Of a DNA stretch of 19,549 bases, positions 1 to 7,590 are shown piece by piece. The position numbers were made by a program, and so were the translations under genes. This DNA comes from CAJBLF01 sp964542965 (GTDB lineage: Bacteria; Patescibacteriota; Gracilibacteria; Absconditabacterales; Absconditicoccaceae), in assembly GCA_964542965.1 (NCBI GenBank), contig CAZIVH010000021.1:1-19549 (forward strand), written 5' to 3'. Below the pieces are notes generated by a model that saw only the letters and a program-made list of their open reading frames with translations, searched no databases and was not told the origin of the DNA. Position 1 is the stretch's first letter. Every line of letters starts with the position of its first letter.

Positions 1-325
1 AATCTCTTGATGAACAAGATTATCCTTTCTGCTCCCCGTTGCTAGCTTGGGAAGATATCCATGCGATGATCAGTCGCATGTTTTTTCATTTTTGTTTACG
101 GGTGTTTATATGTGAGTATATAAACCATGAGGGAGTCTGCTTCATGAGCTCCAGATCTCTCCAGAGCTCCAGCAGACGCTTCTGTTTGTTGCCATGCAAA
201 CATTAGGAATGAGTGCTAAGTTCGACTGATAAGTAGAACGATACTTCATCTTGGTACGATACTTGCTCATTACCGCAAGAGATTGTATCAGCACAAAAAT
301 AGAAAAAAATGGACAAAAATAGGAC

Positions 326-402
326 AAAAGTTTGTACCCGAGTGGTAAATATAGTTACTTTAGTCGTTAAGCTACTTTAGTGACCATTCCACCCAGGTGC
401 TT
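326..402. repeat. Dispersed ACCCGGGTG-type repeat, copy A
   Basis: This stretch has the same plan as 16933-17010. It opens with AAAGTTTGTACCCGAGTG, then has TAGTT, and ends in TGACCATTCCACCCAGGTGC about 50 bases later. The other copy reads AAAGTTCGCACCCGGGTG ... TAGTT ... TGACTATTCCACCCGGGTGC. This copy is the more degenerate one: its two cores no longer form perfect palindromes. It also contains two copies of TACTTTAGT. Function is unknown. Both copies lie just beyond the 3' side of a minus-strand gene (dnaJ here, tex there). Confidence 0.55.
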
Positions 403-410
403 ACTCATCA

Positions 411-438
411 ACAAAAAATACTCGATCCGGAGATCGAG
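411..438 (-). terminator. Rho-independent terminator, probably for dnaJ
   Basis: Read on the minus strand, CTCGATC-TCCG-GATCGAG forms a perfect 7-bp stem with a 4-base loop (421-438), followed by TATTTTTTGT. It lies about 145 bases beyond the dnaJ stop with no gene between. Confidence 0.7.
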
Positions 439-510
439 CATTTTAGACGAGTTCTTACCTAGATTTGTAGAGAAAAAGACAAAATAAATAGATGGATTAG
501 ACTGACTTTG

Positions 511-571
511 AGACGGATTAGATGGGTTAGGGCCTATCCCGTCTATCCCATCCATTCTGTCTAATCCGTCT
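511..571. repeat. Imperfect inverted repeat of GATTAGA/GATGG units
   Basis: AGACGGATTAG at 511-521 pairs with CTAATCCGTCT at 561-571, a perfect 11-bp stem. The interior (GATGGGTTAGGG against CCTATCCC, with further CCCATCC copies) also pairs in part. Related words such as GATGGATTAGACTGA at 491 suggest a decayed short tandem repeat folded on itself. It lies 12 bases after the dnaJ stop codon and may act as a transcript-end hairpin, but a T-tract is weak on both strands. Confidence 0.5.
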
Positions 572-582
572 TTTATTGTAAA

Positions 583-1644
583 TTATTTCTTACTTTTGAG
601 TTCGTTCCAGAGTTTTTCTTGTTCTTTCGATAGTTTTTTCGGTATGTCGACCTGAGGAATGACGAATAAATCCCCCTTCCTACTAAAGACACCCCCAGTG
701 CCGAATCATTTTCCGCCGATCTTGATCATATCCCCAACTTGAGTTCCTTTTGGTACTTTGATTTTAAGTTTGCCTTCGGGATGGTCAACCATGATTTCTC
801 CTCACAGAACCATATCAAAAATGCTGATATTTGCTTTTACATACAGGCTATCTGCTTTCCTTTCATAGAGCTTGGAAGGAACGACATTGATCTGAATATA
901 GAGATCGCCGATATGGTGGCTAGAAGATTCATCTCCTTTGTTGGCGAATTTAATATATGCGCCTGGCTTGATTGCAGCAGGGATTTTCACTTCCAAGGTG
1001 TCTTTTATCTTTTCTAGTCATCCGTTAGCTAGTATTTTCCCATCTTTCGTATATATTTTCCCGTTACCGCCGCATTTTGGACACGCACCTTGGCTCTGCA
1101 TCACACCAAATGGTGTCTGTATTTGCTGGGTCACTCTTCCATGTCCTTTACAGGTTTCGCATGTTTTCTCTTCTGCTCCGACTACTTTTTTGAGTCTAGT
1201 ATACGCTATTTTTTTGGTCACTCCAGTATAGGATTCCTCAAAACTGATGTCTATGGCTACTTGGATATCCTCTCCTCCTTGGGTGGATTTTTTTCTTGAT
1301 CATCAGCCGAATCCTCCGCCAAAAATACCTCCCATGAGATCGCCGATATCAAAATCTCAAAAATCAAACCCTCACTGACCTCCGAATCCGCCTTGGCCTC
1401 CGAAACCTCAAAATCATGAAGGATCGAATCCTCCCTTTCTATAGGCGTCGTATTGAGCTTTTTTCTTTTCATCGCCGATGACTTGATACGCCTCGTTCAT
1501 TTCCTGAAACTTCTTTTTGTCACCTCATCTATCGGGATGATGTTTAATCGCTGCCTTTTTGAAGGCTTTCTTGATATCTTCTGCTGAAGCGTCTTCACTG
1601 ACTCCGAGGATCTCGTAATAATTCTTTTTGATATCAAAGTCCAT
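583..1644 (-). CDS. dnaJ: Chaperone DnaJ (Hsp40) with a reduced zinc region
   Basis: Co-chaperone that delivers unfolded proteins to DnaK and stimulates its ATPase. It is 353 aa with TGA read as Gly (E. coli DnaJ is 376). The J domain covers residues about 6-70, with the HPD motif at 36-38 in KHHPDRGG. Next is a Gly/Phe-rich linker (about 70-115) in which many glycines are TGA, including a TGA TGA pair; this is the clearest evidence in the window for the code. The zinc region has only two CxxCxGxG motifs, C162/C165 and C188/C191. They are spaced like the middle two of the usual four, so zinc centre II is kept and centre I is lost. The C-terminal beta domains follow (LEVKIPAAIKPGAYIKF). The start is the ATG at 1642-1644 because MDFDIKKNYYEILGVS aligns with the family N-terminus; the stop is TAA. 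Identity is very secure; the zinc loss is read directly. Confidence 0.96.
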
Positions 1645-1698
1645 AGTTGTAGGTATAACCTAGTAAAATATCATATGAATAGACAATAGCACTTCTAG

Positions 1699-1711
1699 TG
1701 TCAAGGTGACA
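1699..1711. promoter_or_regulatory. Small inverted repeat just downstream of the dnaJ -10 box
   Basis: TGTCA-AGG-TGACA is a perfect 5-bp inverted repeat with a 3-base spacer, lying at the expected transcription start of dnaJ. It could be an operator for stress control. It does not match the CIRCE element bound by HrcA. Function is inferred from position only. Confidence 0.3.
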
Positions 1712-1739
1712 TTATAGAGATTTTTCTGGAAATTGCAAA
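1711..1739 (-). promoter_or_regulatory. Promoter of dnaJ
   Basis: On the minus strand, TTTGCA (1734-1739), a 17-base spacer and a perfect TATAAT (1711-1716). Transcription would start near 1704, giving a leader of about 60 bases before the dnaJ ATG. Confidence 0.6.
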
Positions 1740-1779
1740 TTCTTCTCCAAAAAAAAGCCAAAAAAAAGTCTCCAAAAAT

Positions 1780-1808
1780 TTGACAGAAAGACAAATTCCG
1801 AGTATACT
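1780..1808 (+). promoter_or_regulatory. Strong sigma-70 promoter for the 96-aa/799-aa gene pair
   Basis: A perfect TTGACA (1780-1785), a 17-base spacer and TATACT (1803-1808). The transcript would start near 1815, some 26 bases before the ATG at 1841. It diverges from the dnaJ promoter. Confidence 0.8.
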
Positions 1809-1840
1809 TAGATATCTTTTATACTATTCATGTTATTATC

Positions 1841-2131
1841 ATGACAAAAAAAGAATATCTCATGAAATTGCTTGAGGTTACTCCTACAGATATCTTGCCT
1901 ATCAAAAAGGATCTTCTCTACCTGATACAGAATGATAATGTGACCGATGGACTCATGGATTCGCTCTACAATATATTTCACGAATATGGAAAGAGTATCA
2001 AAGACAAGTGACAGAAGATGAAGATGGAAAAAACTATGGAGGTACTCAAAAAACTTAAGCAAATCGAGGAAGATAGTGATGAGGGAAAGAAGGATCTCGC
2101 AAAATTAGAAGATATGTTGTCAGACATATAA
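1841..2131 (+). CDS. 96-aa protein of unknown function
   Basis: Small, charged, mostly helical-looking protein (MTKKEYLMKLLEVTPTDIL... ending EDMLSDI), rich in Lys, Glu, Asp and Leu, without Cys or a membrane segment. One in-frame TGA (2009-2011) is read as Gly in SIKDKGQKMK, so the gene is invisible to a standard-code search. The start is supported by the near-consensus promoter just upstream and by the lack of another good ATG. It stops at TAA, 28 bases before the next gene, and probably shares a transcript with it. The second half (KMEKTMEVLKKLKQIEED) looks like an amphipathic helix or short coiled coil. I recognise no family. Confidence 0.72.
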
Positions 2132-2159
2132 AAAATTTTTTATATATTTATGCATACCT

Positions 2160-4559
2160 ATGACTGGAGGACAAGAATTCATCACACAAGCCACAGAGAA
2201 AGAAGCAAACGGCAAAATTGTGATAGATGAACAGGAGGCAAAAAACATTGCTGACTGACTGGCAAAAGAAGATACCAAAGAGGACTACAAAAAAGTACTG
2301 GAAAAGAAGGAAAATATGAACAATATGTGAAACGGAATATTGGAATTTTTTGATGGAGATAATGCCATGAAGATACTGACGCTCGATGGTGGTAGCAAAG
2401 AGGCTTACGAAAATATCATAAGCTTTTTGTTGAACGAAGAGGAAAAGAATCGTGTCTTCGAGCCGACAATAGCAGATAATCTCATGAAGATAAGAGGTGA
2501 CTTGAATCCATCGAAATATAATATGACTACATACTCATGGATGCTATTGCAAGTAAGGGAAAAAGAGAAATGAACAGAAAATTTAAAGAATCCTGGATTG
2601 TTTGATAATATATTCGAATATAGCAAAACCAACGACGATCCTGTCTTGGAAACTACGTTCAACGTTTGATTGAGAGAGAGAAGATTGCAAGAGCTAAATA
2701 GTAAATTGGACGAAAAAAGCGAAAAGTATGATGCTAATATATATACTAATTTCACTAAAGCGTCTATCAATCAGCTATACAAAAATCAGCTCAATGATTC
2801 GTGATTGATGAATCATCTTTTGACCTATACGCCAGACAAAGGAAGTAAGTCTGAGATAAAAAAATATATAGCGGAACTTACAAATTCAATAAAAGTAAAA
2901 AACATCTATAACGGAAAATATGCTGAGGTCAATCTTCCTAAACTTCCTTCCATAGTGGATGACGTAAAAGAGATGGAGATATCCTACAAAAAAGAACAGC
3001 TCAATATTGTGATGAAAAGTGTCGTAGACGCACAATTGGCAAGATATACTAGCCTTTCTGAGAATAAAGAAGAGCTTATCAAAAATCTTTACGAACAAGT
3101 AGAAGATATCATAGATGGATATGAGGATAGTGAAGTCATGTCCAACTACAAAAAAAGGGATGCAGAAAAATCATCTTTCAAGAAGGAAATCAATCTTGCG
3201 CTCAATGAAGTGGTTGCAGAACAGAACAGGGAATATATTGCAGAGAGATTCAAGACATTGAAATCCGTGAATTATATAGACAAATCCGATAAACAGGAAA
3301 AAACTGTCGAATACAGTGAAAAAGAACAGGCACATTTCGAATCTATGCTAAAGGAGACCAAGGATAATGATGTAAATAATCTGGCTTTGGCAATAGACTA
3401 TCCTGATATGAACGATCCAGAATGAAACTCTATTATCCTCAAAGGACTCTGGAAGAAGATCAAGGAAAGAGGTGATGACGATAAGAGCATAGCATTCTTT
3501 GGAGCAAAGATACATTCTGCAACCAACATAGAAGAGATACAAGCTATAGAACAAAACACAGATACCAATAGTAAATATACCGCACAGTTGGAAGCGACGA
3601 AAAAAACGAATTCTATAGAGAGTTCGACCGAGACGATGTTTTCCGTACTTGATACATATCTCAAAAATGCAGATGTGAAGTCACTGACGGTAAATGTACC
3701 TAAAGGCAACAATGTATTGCTCAATCAAGTGAAAGAAGTGATACAAAGGGCTGCAGAAGCAAATCCTAATGGAGTCGCGATAGATATCGCAGAAGTCGAT
3801 AACGCAAAGGAGGTTAAGATCGTTTCCAGAGAAAAGACAGAAACGCCAGGGAATATCAAGCTGGATATGAAAAAGCTCAATGCAAATGTTATAGGAGATG
3901 CTACCAAGATAAATGAACTTTTGGCCGGAGCGGATCCTACCATGAAGGCTATTCTTGAGGATCCGAACTATAAGATAACATGAGGAAATGTATTTTGATC
4001 GGCGAGTAGGAATAGGACAACCCGAGAGAAAAAATTCGCAGACCTTTGAACCAATGTGAATGTAAAGGACGGTATGCCTGTAAACGAACCGAAGAATGAT
4101 GCATTGACCAATAATCCTGGATTAGCATATGATAGAGCAGCAAGCTTTATCGACTATTTCATGTGATTGCAAGATAAGGTTAGCGCATCAGCAAAATTTG
4201 ATTTGACGTACGGAGTCAACTGACCTACAAGAAAAGAGCTTACTGCGCAATTGACAGAAAAAAACTGATGAAAAACCCCTACAGAGAGTCAGATATTGGA
4301 AGCATTCAAGGAATGGCAATATGCTACGATAGATCTTGATTTTTTGAAGACGGAAGAAAAGACTAATGAAACTGTTATTCCTGTAGAAGAGCTTCAAGCA
4401 GCGACAGGATTCCAGATATATATAAAGGCTGAACCAGTCAAGACAGCTTCCAATAGACCTCCAAGAATCAGAATCCCTTCATGAGGCGGAGGATATCATC
4501 CACCGAGAAGGGCTAGGGCTATACCATGTCCTAGTTTCTGATGCTATGCATATAATTAG
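2160..4559 (+). CDS. 799-aa protein of unknown function, possible OmpA-like fold near the C-terminus
   Basis: The frame is open from ATG 2160 to TAG 4557-4559 only if about fifteen TGA codons are read as Gly; the standard code breaks it into five or more pieces. It is rich in Lys, Glu, Asp and Asn, with long helical or coiled-coil-like stretches (residues about 215-420) and no clear signal peptide or membrane segment. From about residue 590 the pattern ITGGNVFGSASRNR ... NNPGLAYDRAASFIDYF ... FDLTYGVNGP ... EWQYATIDLDF recalls the OmpA C-terminal peptidoglycan-binding fold (G-x-AS, N-x-LA-x-RA, YGxxxP, a final strand). I treat this as a weak resemblance. The tail is unusual: RPPRIRIPSGGGYHPPRR, then two Cys. 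It sits 28 bases after the 96-aa gene and ends at a strong terminator. Real gene: high confidence; function: unknown. Confidence 0.82.
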
Positions 4560-4585
4560 TATATGATACTAACATAACAGAAAAG

Positions 4586-4615
4586 CATCTCCCGAGAAAG
4601 GGAGATGTTTTTTTT
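4586..4615 (+). terminator. Rho-independent terminator after the 799-aa gene
   Basis: CATCTCCC (4586-4593), loop GAGAAA, GGGAGATG (4600-4607), then eight Ts (4608-4615). It starts 27 bases after the stop codon. Confidence 0.92.
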
Positions 4616-4659
4616 GAGAAAAGCGTTATATATATATCAACTTATTTTCTCCTATATCA

Positions 4660-5349
4660 TTAATTTCAGAACATGAGTACCCGGTAGCCGTCACAATATC
4701 CTATTCATAGATATTTTCGGTTCTGATTTTTTATCTTATCGAAATGAGGTGGCGATTTTTTTCGTTCTTCCATAGCTTTTTCGATAGAATAATAATTCCA
4801 TCATATATTTTCCCCGACAAATCTCTTTGCATCATATCACGCTTTTTTTGCCCTTTGCGTAGCATCGCTACCGTTTTTCCCTGTATGGCTAAATTTTTTC
4901 GTTTTGGCCATCTCTTCTGCGTAGAGTTGAGATGCGGTAACAAGATGTTTGTCTAGAGTCAAGGTATCCACTCCTAATTCTTTTCTAATGCTGTTTATTT
5001 GGGAGAGTAAGTTATATTGTATTATTTCCAGGGCCTTCTCTTCTCAGAATTTGTCGACCACTCGATCTATGGGATATTCTAAATATTTTGCATGATCTAT
5101 GGTATCGGTAGGTAAAGTGTCTTGTGTATCTAATATTTTGTTATGTTCTTCCTTATTTACCCATTCCGGGGTGTCTTTCTTTTTTAAATTTCCTAGTTGT
5201 GTATATTCTGTCATATCACTGTATCCTAGATTGGTCGACAAAACACTCGCTGTGAAAACCATAGCAGCTCCCAAGCTTTTCAATCTATTGTTTGATATTG
5301 GTTTTTTATTAGTTTCGTTGGAGGTAGTATTGGCTATTTTTCCCTTCAT
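4660..5349 (-). CDS. CAP/SCP-domain protein (YkwD-like), membrane-anchored or secreted
   Basis: 229 aa with TGA as Gly. Residues 1-24 are polar and basic, followed by one hydrophobic segment at about 26-42 (GAAMVFTASVLSTNLG), so the protein is probably exported or anchored, with a linker before the C-terminal domain. Residues about 105-229 form a CAP domain: the helix YNLLSQINSIRKELGV, then FSHTG with H155, VGENIGW with E180/N181, SPPHFDKI with H202, and the closing strand LGIGYCDGYRVLMF. These are the usual metal or cavity residues of the family. Bacterial CAP proteins are extracellular, and their biochemical role is mostly unsettled. The ATG at 5347-5349 is preferred over one 15 codons upstream because it fits the promoter spacing better. 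The stop is TAA. It converges on the 799-aa gene. Confidence 0.88.
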
Positions 5350-5383
5350 AACAACTTGAATATCTATATAAAAACACAATAAG

Positions 5384-5411
5384 ATTATATTCAAAAAACA
5401 AAAATTGTCAA
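5384..5411 (-). promoter_or_regulatory. Consensus sigma-70 promoter of the CAP-domain gene
   Basis: On the minus strand, perfect TTGACA (5406-5411), a 16-base spacer and perfect TATAAT (5384-5389). Transcription would start near 5377, about 28 bases before the ATG. Confidence 0.85.
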
Positions 5412-5435
5412 ATAAATTAAAAAAGACAAATACTA

Positions 5436-5463
5436 TTGCTTTTTTCTAGAAAATATATATAGT
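5436..5463 (+). promoter_or_regulatory. Promoter of the putative non-coding RNA
   Basis: TTGCTT (5436-5441), a 16-base spacer and TATAGT (5458-5463). It diverges from the CAP-gene promoter. Confidence 0.5.
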
Positions 5464-5469
5464 AAAAAA

Positions 5470-5626
5470 ATAAACGAAGTAGACAAGAAGAAATTGAAGA
5501 TATCGGTTGATGATTTTACCGGCCTTGGATTTTGTTTTGTAGCATGCGTGGGCATGTGAGTTTATTGGAAGGTCGTTTTTGCATCAACCAAAGCGCTCCG
5601 GAGTTTTTGCTCCGGGGCAACTTTTT
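5470..5626 (+). ncRNA. Putative structured small RNA, family unknown
   Basis: A 316-base gap between divergent minus-strand genes holds a plus-strand unit with a promoter, nested pairings and a terminator. GGTTGATG (5505-5512) pairs with CATCAACC (5582-5589), a perfect 8-bp closing stem. Inside it CGGCCTT (5520-5526) pairs with AAGGTCG (5569-5575) with one G-U pair. Innermost, CATGC (5543-5547) pairs with GCATG (5552-5556) around a GTGG loop. A terminator follows at 5595-5626. The only plus-strand reading frame (41 codons from 5544) runs through the terminator hairpin, so coding is unlikely. I see no hallmark of 6S, SRP RNA, tmRNA or RNase P RNA. The boundaries are estimates from the promoter and T-tract. 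Confidence 0.5.
5595..5626 (+). terminator. Rho-independent terminator of the putative small RNA
   Basis: GCTCCGGAG (5595-5603) pairs with CTCCGGGGC (5610-5618) with one G-U pair, loop TTTTTG, followed after AAC by TTTTT (5622-5626). Confidence 0.75.
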
Positions 5627-5665
5627 ATATAAGAAAAAATATGGGTATCATTCGGAAAATATTTT

Positions 5666-6748
5666 TTAATTATTCTTTTTGAGAGCCAATCCGCACGGTA
5701 GTTTTTTTACGATGAAAAGATACCAATTGACGCCGAAGAAGACGAGTGCCATGACCGTGAAAATAATGATCTTGTTCAATCTGTCCGTTCATTGGATCAG
5801 AATGAATATCATCATGATGATAGACCGTATTCGTACGAATCCTCTGATCTCTTTTCTATTTCGTCCCAATCATAAAAGCCTATGATGGAGATGGGTATAA
5901 TCTCATTTGAGCGGATTCTTTTTCATGATAAATATTCTCCATAGTCAGACCCATATCGCATCAAAGATCACTAACGACAATGCAACAATCAACGTTCCTA
6001 TCTTGGCTCCTCCGACAACAGAAAGATAGGCGAGACTGAATCCGAAGAACATGATACCGACATCCCTGACCAATCCCAATGGCTTGTATTCCACGAAAGT
6101 AGAGATAAGTGCGATCGCAAAGAGAACGAAGGAAATATTTTTTACAAACAACAAGATCTGCATATTAGCATCAGTGAATTGGGTATATTCCCTGAAGACG
6201 ACAAATTGGATGAGCAAAAAGATAGTGAGAAATCCTATGCTTGAGACACCGCTCGCTTGGGCGTAAATACCATCAAATCGATTGATGGCGTTGATGCAGA
6301 GGATGGACCATAAGGTGAATCCGATCGCCAAAAGCCATTGAGGTATGAGAAGAATATGTCCATTGAAAATAAATTCCTGCGGACCGATATTCCCTATTCG
6401 GACAGCCAACAGCGCGCCAGCTATATGTCCGACCAACCTAAACATAGGCGGTATTTTAAAACCTATTTTCCCTATATAATGAAACTCTTCGAAGAGCTCG
6501 AAAATAATGATAGGAAGTGATCAAAAAATCAATCACCAAAATAAATTGTTATGAAGGTATTGAGGAAACAGAATAGCTATGCTCACAAAAAATCCTAGAT
6601 AGACAAAGATACCCTGGATAGTAGGTACAGGTTTTCTTGTGTTTTTAAGATCATTACCTGGTTTGTCCAAGACTCTGAGCCGACGAAAAAGCTTGAGTCC
6701 GATCCGAGCGAAAGCTATGGCGATGACAGGTACTAATATATAGTTCAT
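5666..6748 (-). CDS. Divergent WecA/TagO/MraY-family sugar-phosphate transferase
   Basis: 360 aa with TGA as Gly, the usual length for WecA. The family is integral to the membrane and moves a sugar-phosphate from a UDP-sugar to undecaprenyl phosphate, the first lipid-linked step of surface polymer synthesis. Seen here: many hydrophobic helices; a cytoplasmic RRLRVLDKPGNDLKNTRKPVPTIQG-like stretch (residues about 22-46); NAINRFDG (N153, N156, D159) matching NxxNxxDGxDG; VRDVG with D229 matching MGDxG, followed by FFGFSLAYLSVVGGAK; and THLHHRLL (287-294) matching the HIHHRLL loop of the WecA/TagO branch. Odd points: the magnesium-site DD pair appears as EE (E87/E88 in FELFEEFHYIGK), and the second Asp of the DGxDG motif is Tyr (Y162). 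The ATG at 6746-6748 gives the family N-terminus; a frame extending upstream only translates a tandem repeat. The family is fairly certain, the exact substrate is not. Confidence 0.85.
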
Positions 6749-6760
6749 GAGCGAAAGCGT

Positions 6761-6816
6761 GAAAGAGTGAAAGATTGAAATGTGGAAAGATTGAAACATT
6801 GAAAGATTGAAACATT
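6761..6816. repeat. Seven tandem copies of an 8-bp unit before the WecA-like gene
   Basis: Consecutive octamers read GAAAGAGT, GAAAGATT, GAAATGTG, GAAAGATT, GAAACATT, GAAAGATT, GAAACATT. On the minus strand this is a pyrimidine-rich repeat (AATCTTTC/AATGTTTC) ending 12 bases before the ATG of the transferase, so it lies in its leader or promoter. It is translatable in frame, but the peptide is low complexity and absent from the family. Confidence 0.8.
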
Positions 6817-6945
6817 AATTTTTCCACCCTCCATCCTTCCACTTCTCCATATGTTATCGTTGTGTAGTGTATGGTTTCAGGAAAGAATTTCTAATCAAAA
6901 TACATACAAGCATAATATATGGTCTGACTTGAAATTGTTTAGATA

Positions 6946-7458
6946 ATGACTAAGAATAATCTTCAAAAACAGTCGAAAAAAACAAAAAACATGAGTACAA
7001 GAAACAAAAAAGAGCTTAGAGATGTTCTATGTCCACATTGTGGCAAGAGTTTACTTACATCATCAAATGTTCTCCTAAAAAACGAAGCGGGAATTCCGTA
7101 TAAACGAGCTATTCATTTTGTCATGATAGCTAGTTCAAATCGGAAGGCTGTGCTACAACTTTCACCGTATATCGGTGATTATTCAAAATATTCTTCGGTC
7201 TCACTTTGTGCGGAAGAAGAGGTTAACCTTCTCTGTTCCCAGTGCCATAAGGTATTAAACAAAGATGGTCTCGTTCGTCTTCTTATCCAAAAAGAAGAAA
7301 ATGATGGTGTGTCTGAAGTATTTATTTCACCCAAAAACAATGTAGAAGCAACGATTTTTAAAAGTGGTAACAAGATCTATTCTTTCTGTAATGGCGAAAT
7401 GTTTAAAGATATTGCTCATTATATGGAAGAACAGATCGGAAAGATCAAATCACGATGA
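6946..7458 (+). CDS. 170-aa zinc-ribbon protein, apparently ending at TGA
   Basis: A Lys-rich N-terminus (MTKNNLQKQSKKTKN) leads into CPHCGKS (about residues 29-32); a second pair CSQCHKV follows at about 97-100, so the protein probably binds one zinc ion. The remainder (AIHFVMIASSNRKAVLQLS..., then NNVEATIFKSGNKIYSFCNGEMF) matches no family I know. A start at the internal ATG at 6991 is possible. The stop is the odd part. All other genes here end at TAA or TAG and use TGA for Gly, but this frame meets TGA at 7456-7458, six bases before a strong terminator hairpin. Under code 25 it would continue for 43 more residues through the hairpin and end at 7590, the stop of the thr leader peptide. None of its eight Gly codons is TGA. 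It may be a recent arrival from a standard-code organism. The true 3' end is uncertain. Confidence 0.65.
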   Translation: MTKNNLQKQSKKTKNMSTRNKKELRDVLCPHCGKSLLTSSNVLLKNEAGIPYKRAIHFVMIASSNRKAVLQLSPYIGDYSKYSSVSLCAEEEVNLLCSQCHKVLNKDGLVRLLIQKEENDGVSEVFISPKNNVEATIFKSGNKIYSFCNGEMFKDIAHYMEEQIGKIKSR

Positions 7459-7464
7459 ATTTTT

Positions 7465-7493
7465 ATGGAAGCGATTATGCTTCCATTTTTTTT
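7465..7493 (+). terminator. Rho-independent terminator after the zinc-ribbon gene
   Basis: ATGGAAGC (7465-7472), loop GATTAT, GCTTCCAT (7479-7486), then a run of eight Ts ending at 7493. Confidence 0.9.
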
Positions 7494-7501
7494 ATTTTCT
7501 C

Positions 7502-7529
7502 TTGTTTTTCTACGAAAAAAGCATATTAT
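7502..7529 (+). promoter_or_regulatory. Promoter of the thr leader and thrS
   Basis: TTGTTT (7502-7507), a 16-base spacer and TATTAT (7524-7529). The -10 box ends only 7 bases before the leader ATG at 7537, so the transcript may start at or next to the AUG (leaderless or nearly so). Confidence 0.55.
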
Positions 7530-7536
7530 CTATGCT

Positions 7537-7590
7537 ATGAAAACACTTCTTTCAACAACGACAACAACTACCACAACGACCATCGCATAA
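7537..7590 (+). CDS. Threonine-rich leader peptide of thrS
   Basis: 17 codons reading MKTLLSTTTTTTTTTIA and ending in TAA (7588-7590). Ten of 17 residues are Thr, nine of them in a row, and the run uses all four Thr codons (ACA, ACG, ACT, ACC), so it would sense every Thr-tRNA isoacceptor. It resembles the E. coli ThrL peptide in design. The peptide itself probably has no function; its translation would report Thr-tRNA charging. The stop codon lies directly against the 5' arm of the antiterminator (7592-7601), the position needed for a terminating ribosome to block that arm. Its context (promoter before, attenuator after, thrS next) makes chance unlikely. Confidence 0.88.
   Translation: MKTLLSTTTTTTTTTIA

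Larger units (their letters stand above)
1..582. other. Gene-poor stretch with repeats and a terminator
   Basis: No reading frame here looks like a conserved protein under either the standard code or code 25. A plus-strand frame is open from base 3 to a TAG at 204-206. It is rich in Cys and Ser, unlike the genes of this window, and resembles nothing I recognise. It could be the last part of a gene that starts before the window, but I do not call it. The stretch does hold a direct repeat GAGCTCCAG near 147 and 166, one copy of an ACCCGGGTG-type repeat (326-402), the minus-strand dnaJ terminator (411-438) and an inverted repeat (511-571). Confidence 0.5.

Noticed and set aside
3..206. Open plus-strand frame at the left edge, possible end of a gene
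   Set aside because: Composition is Cys/Ser-rich and unlike the other genes, no motif is recognisable, and the overlapping minus frame looks no better or worse.
367..555. Minus-strand frame with repeated Asn-Pro-Ser
   Set aside because: It is a translation of the inverted/tandem repeat after dnaJ and of the terminator; there is no promoter and no protein-like composition.
739..1299. Plus-strand frames opposite dnaJ
   Set aside because: They are shadows of the dnaJ gene, which is certain under code 25.
1680..1712. CIRCE (HrcA) operator upstream of dnaJ
   Set aside because: Only the left half (TAGCACT) resembles CIRCE; the right half at the required spacing does not match.
5544..5669. 41-codon plus-strand frame inside the putative small RNA
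   Set aside because: It reads straight through the terminator hairpin and has no recognisable start signal.
6533..6799. Longer N-terminus for the WecA-like gene
   Set aside because: The extra residues only translate the 8-bp tandem repeat, and the family N-terminus begins at the later ATG.
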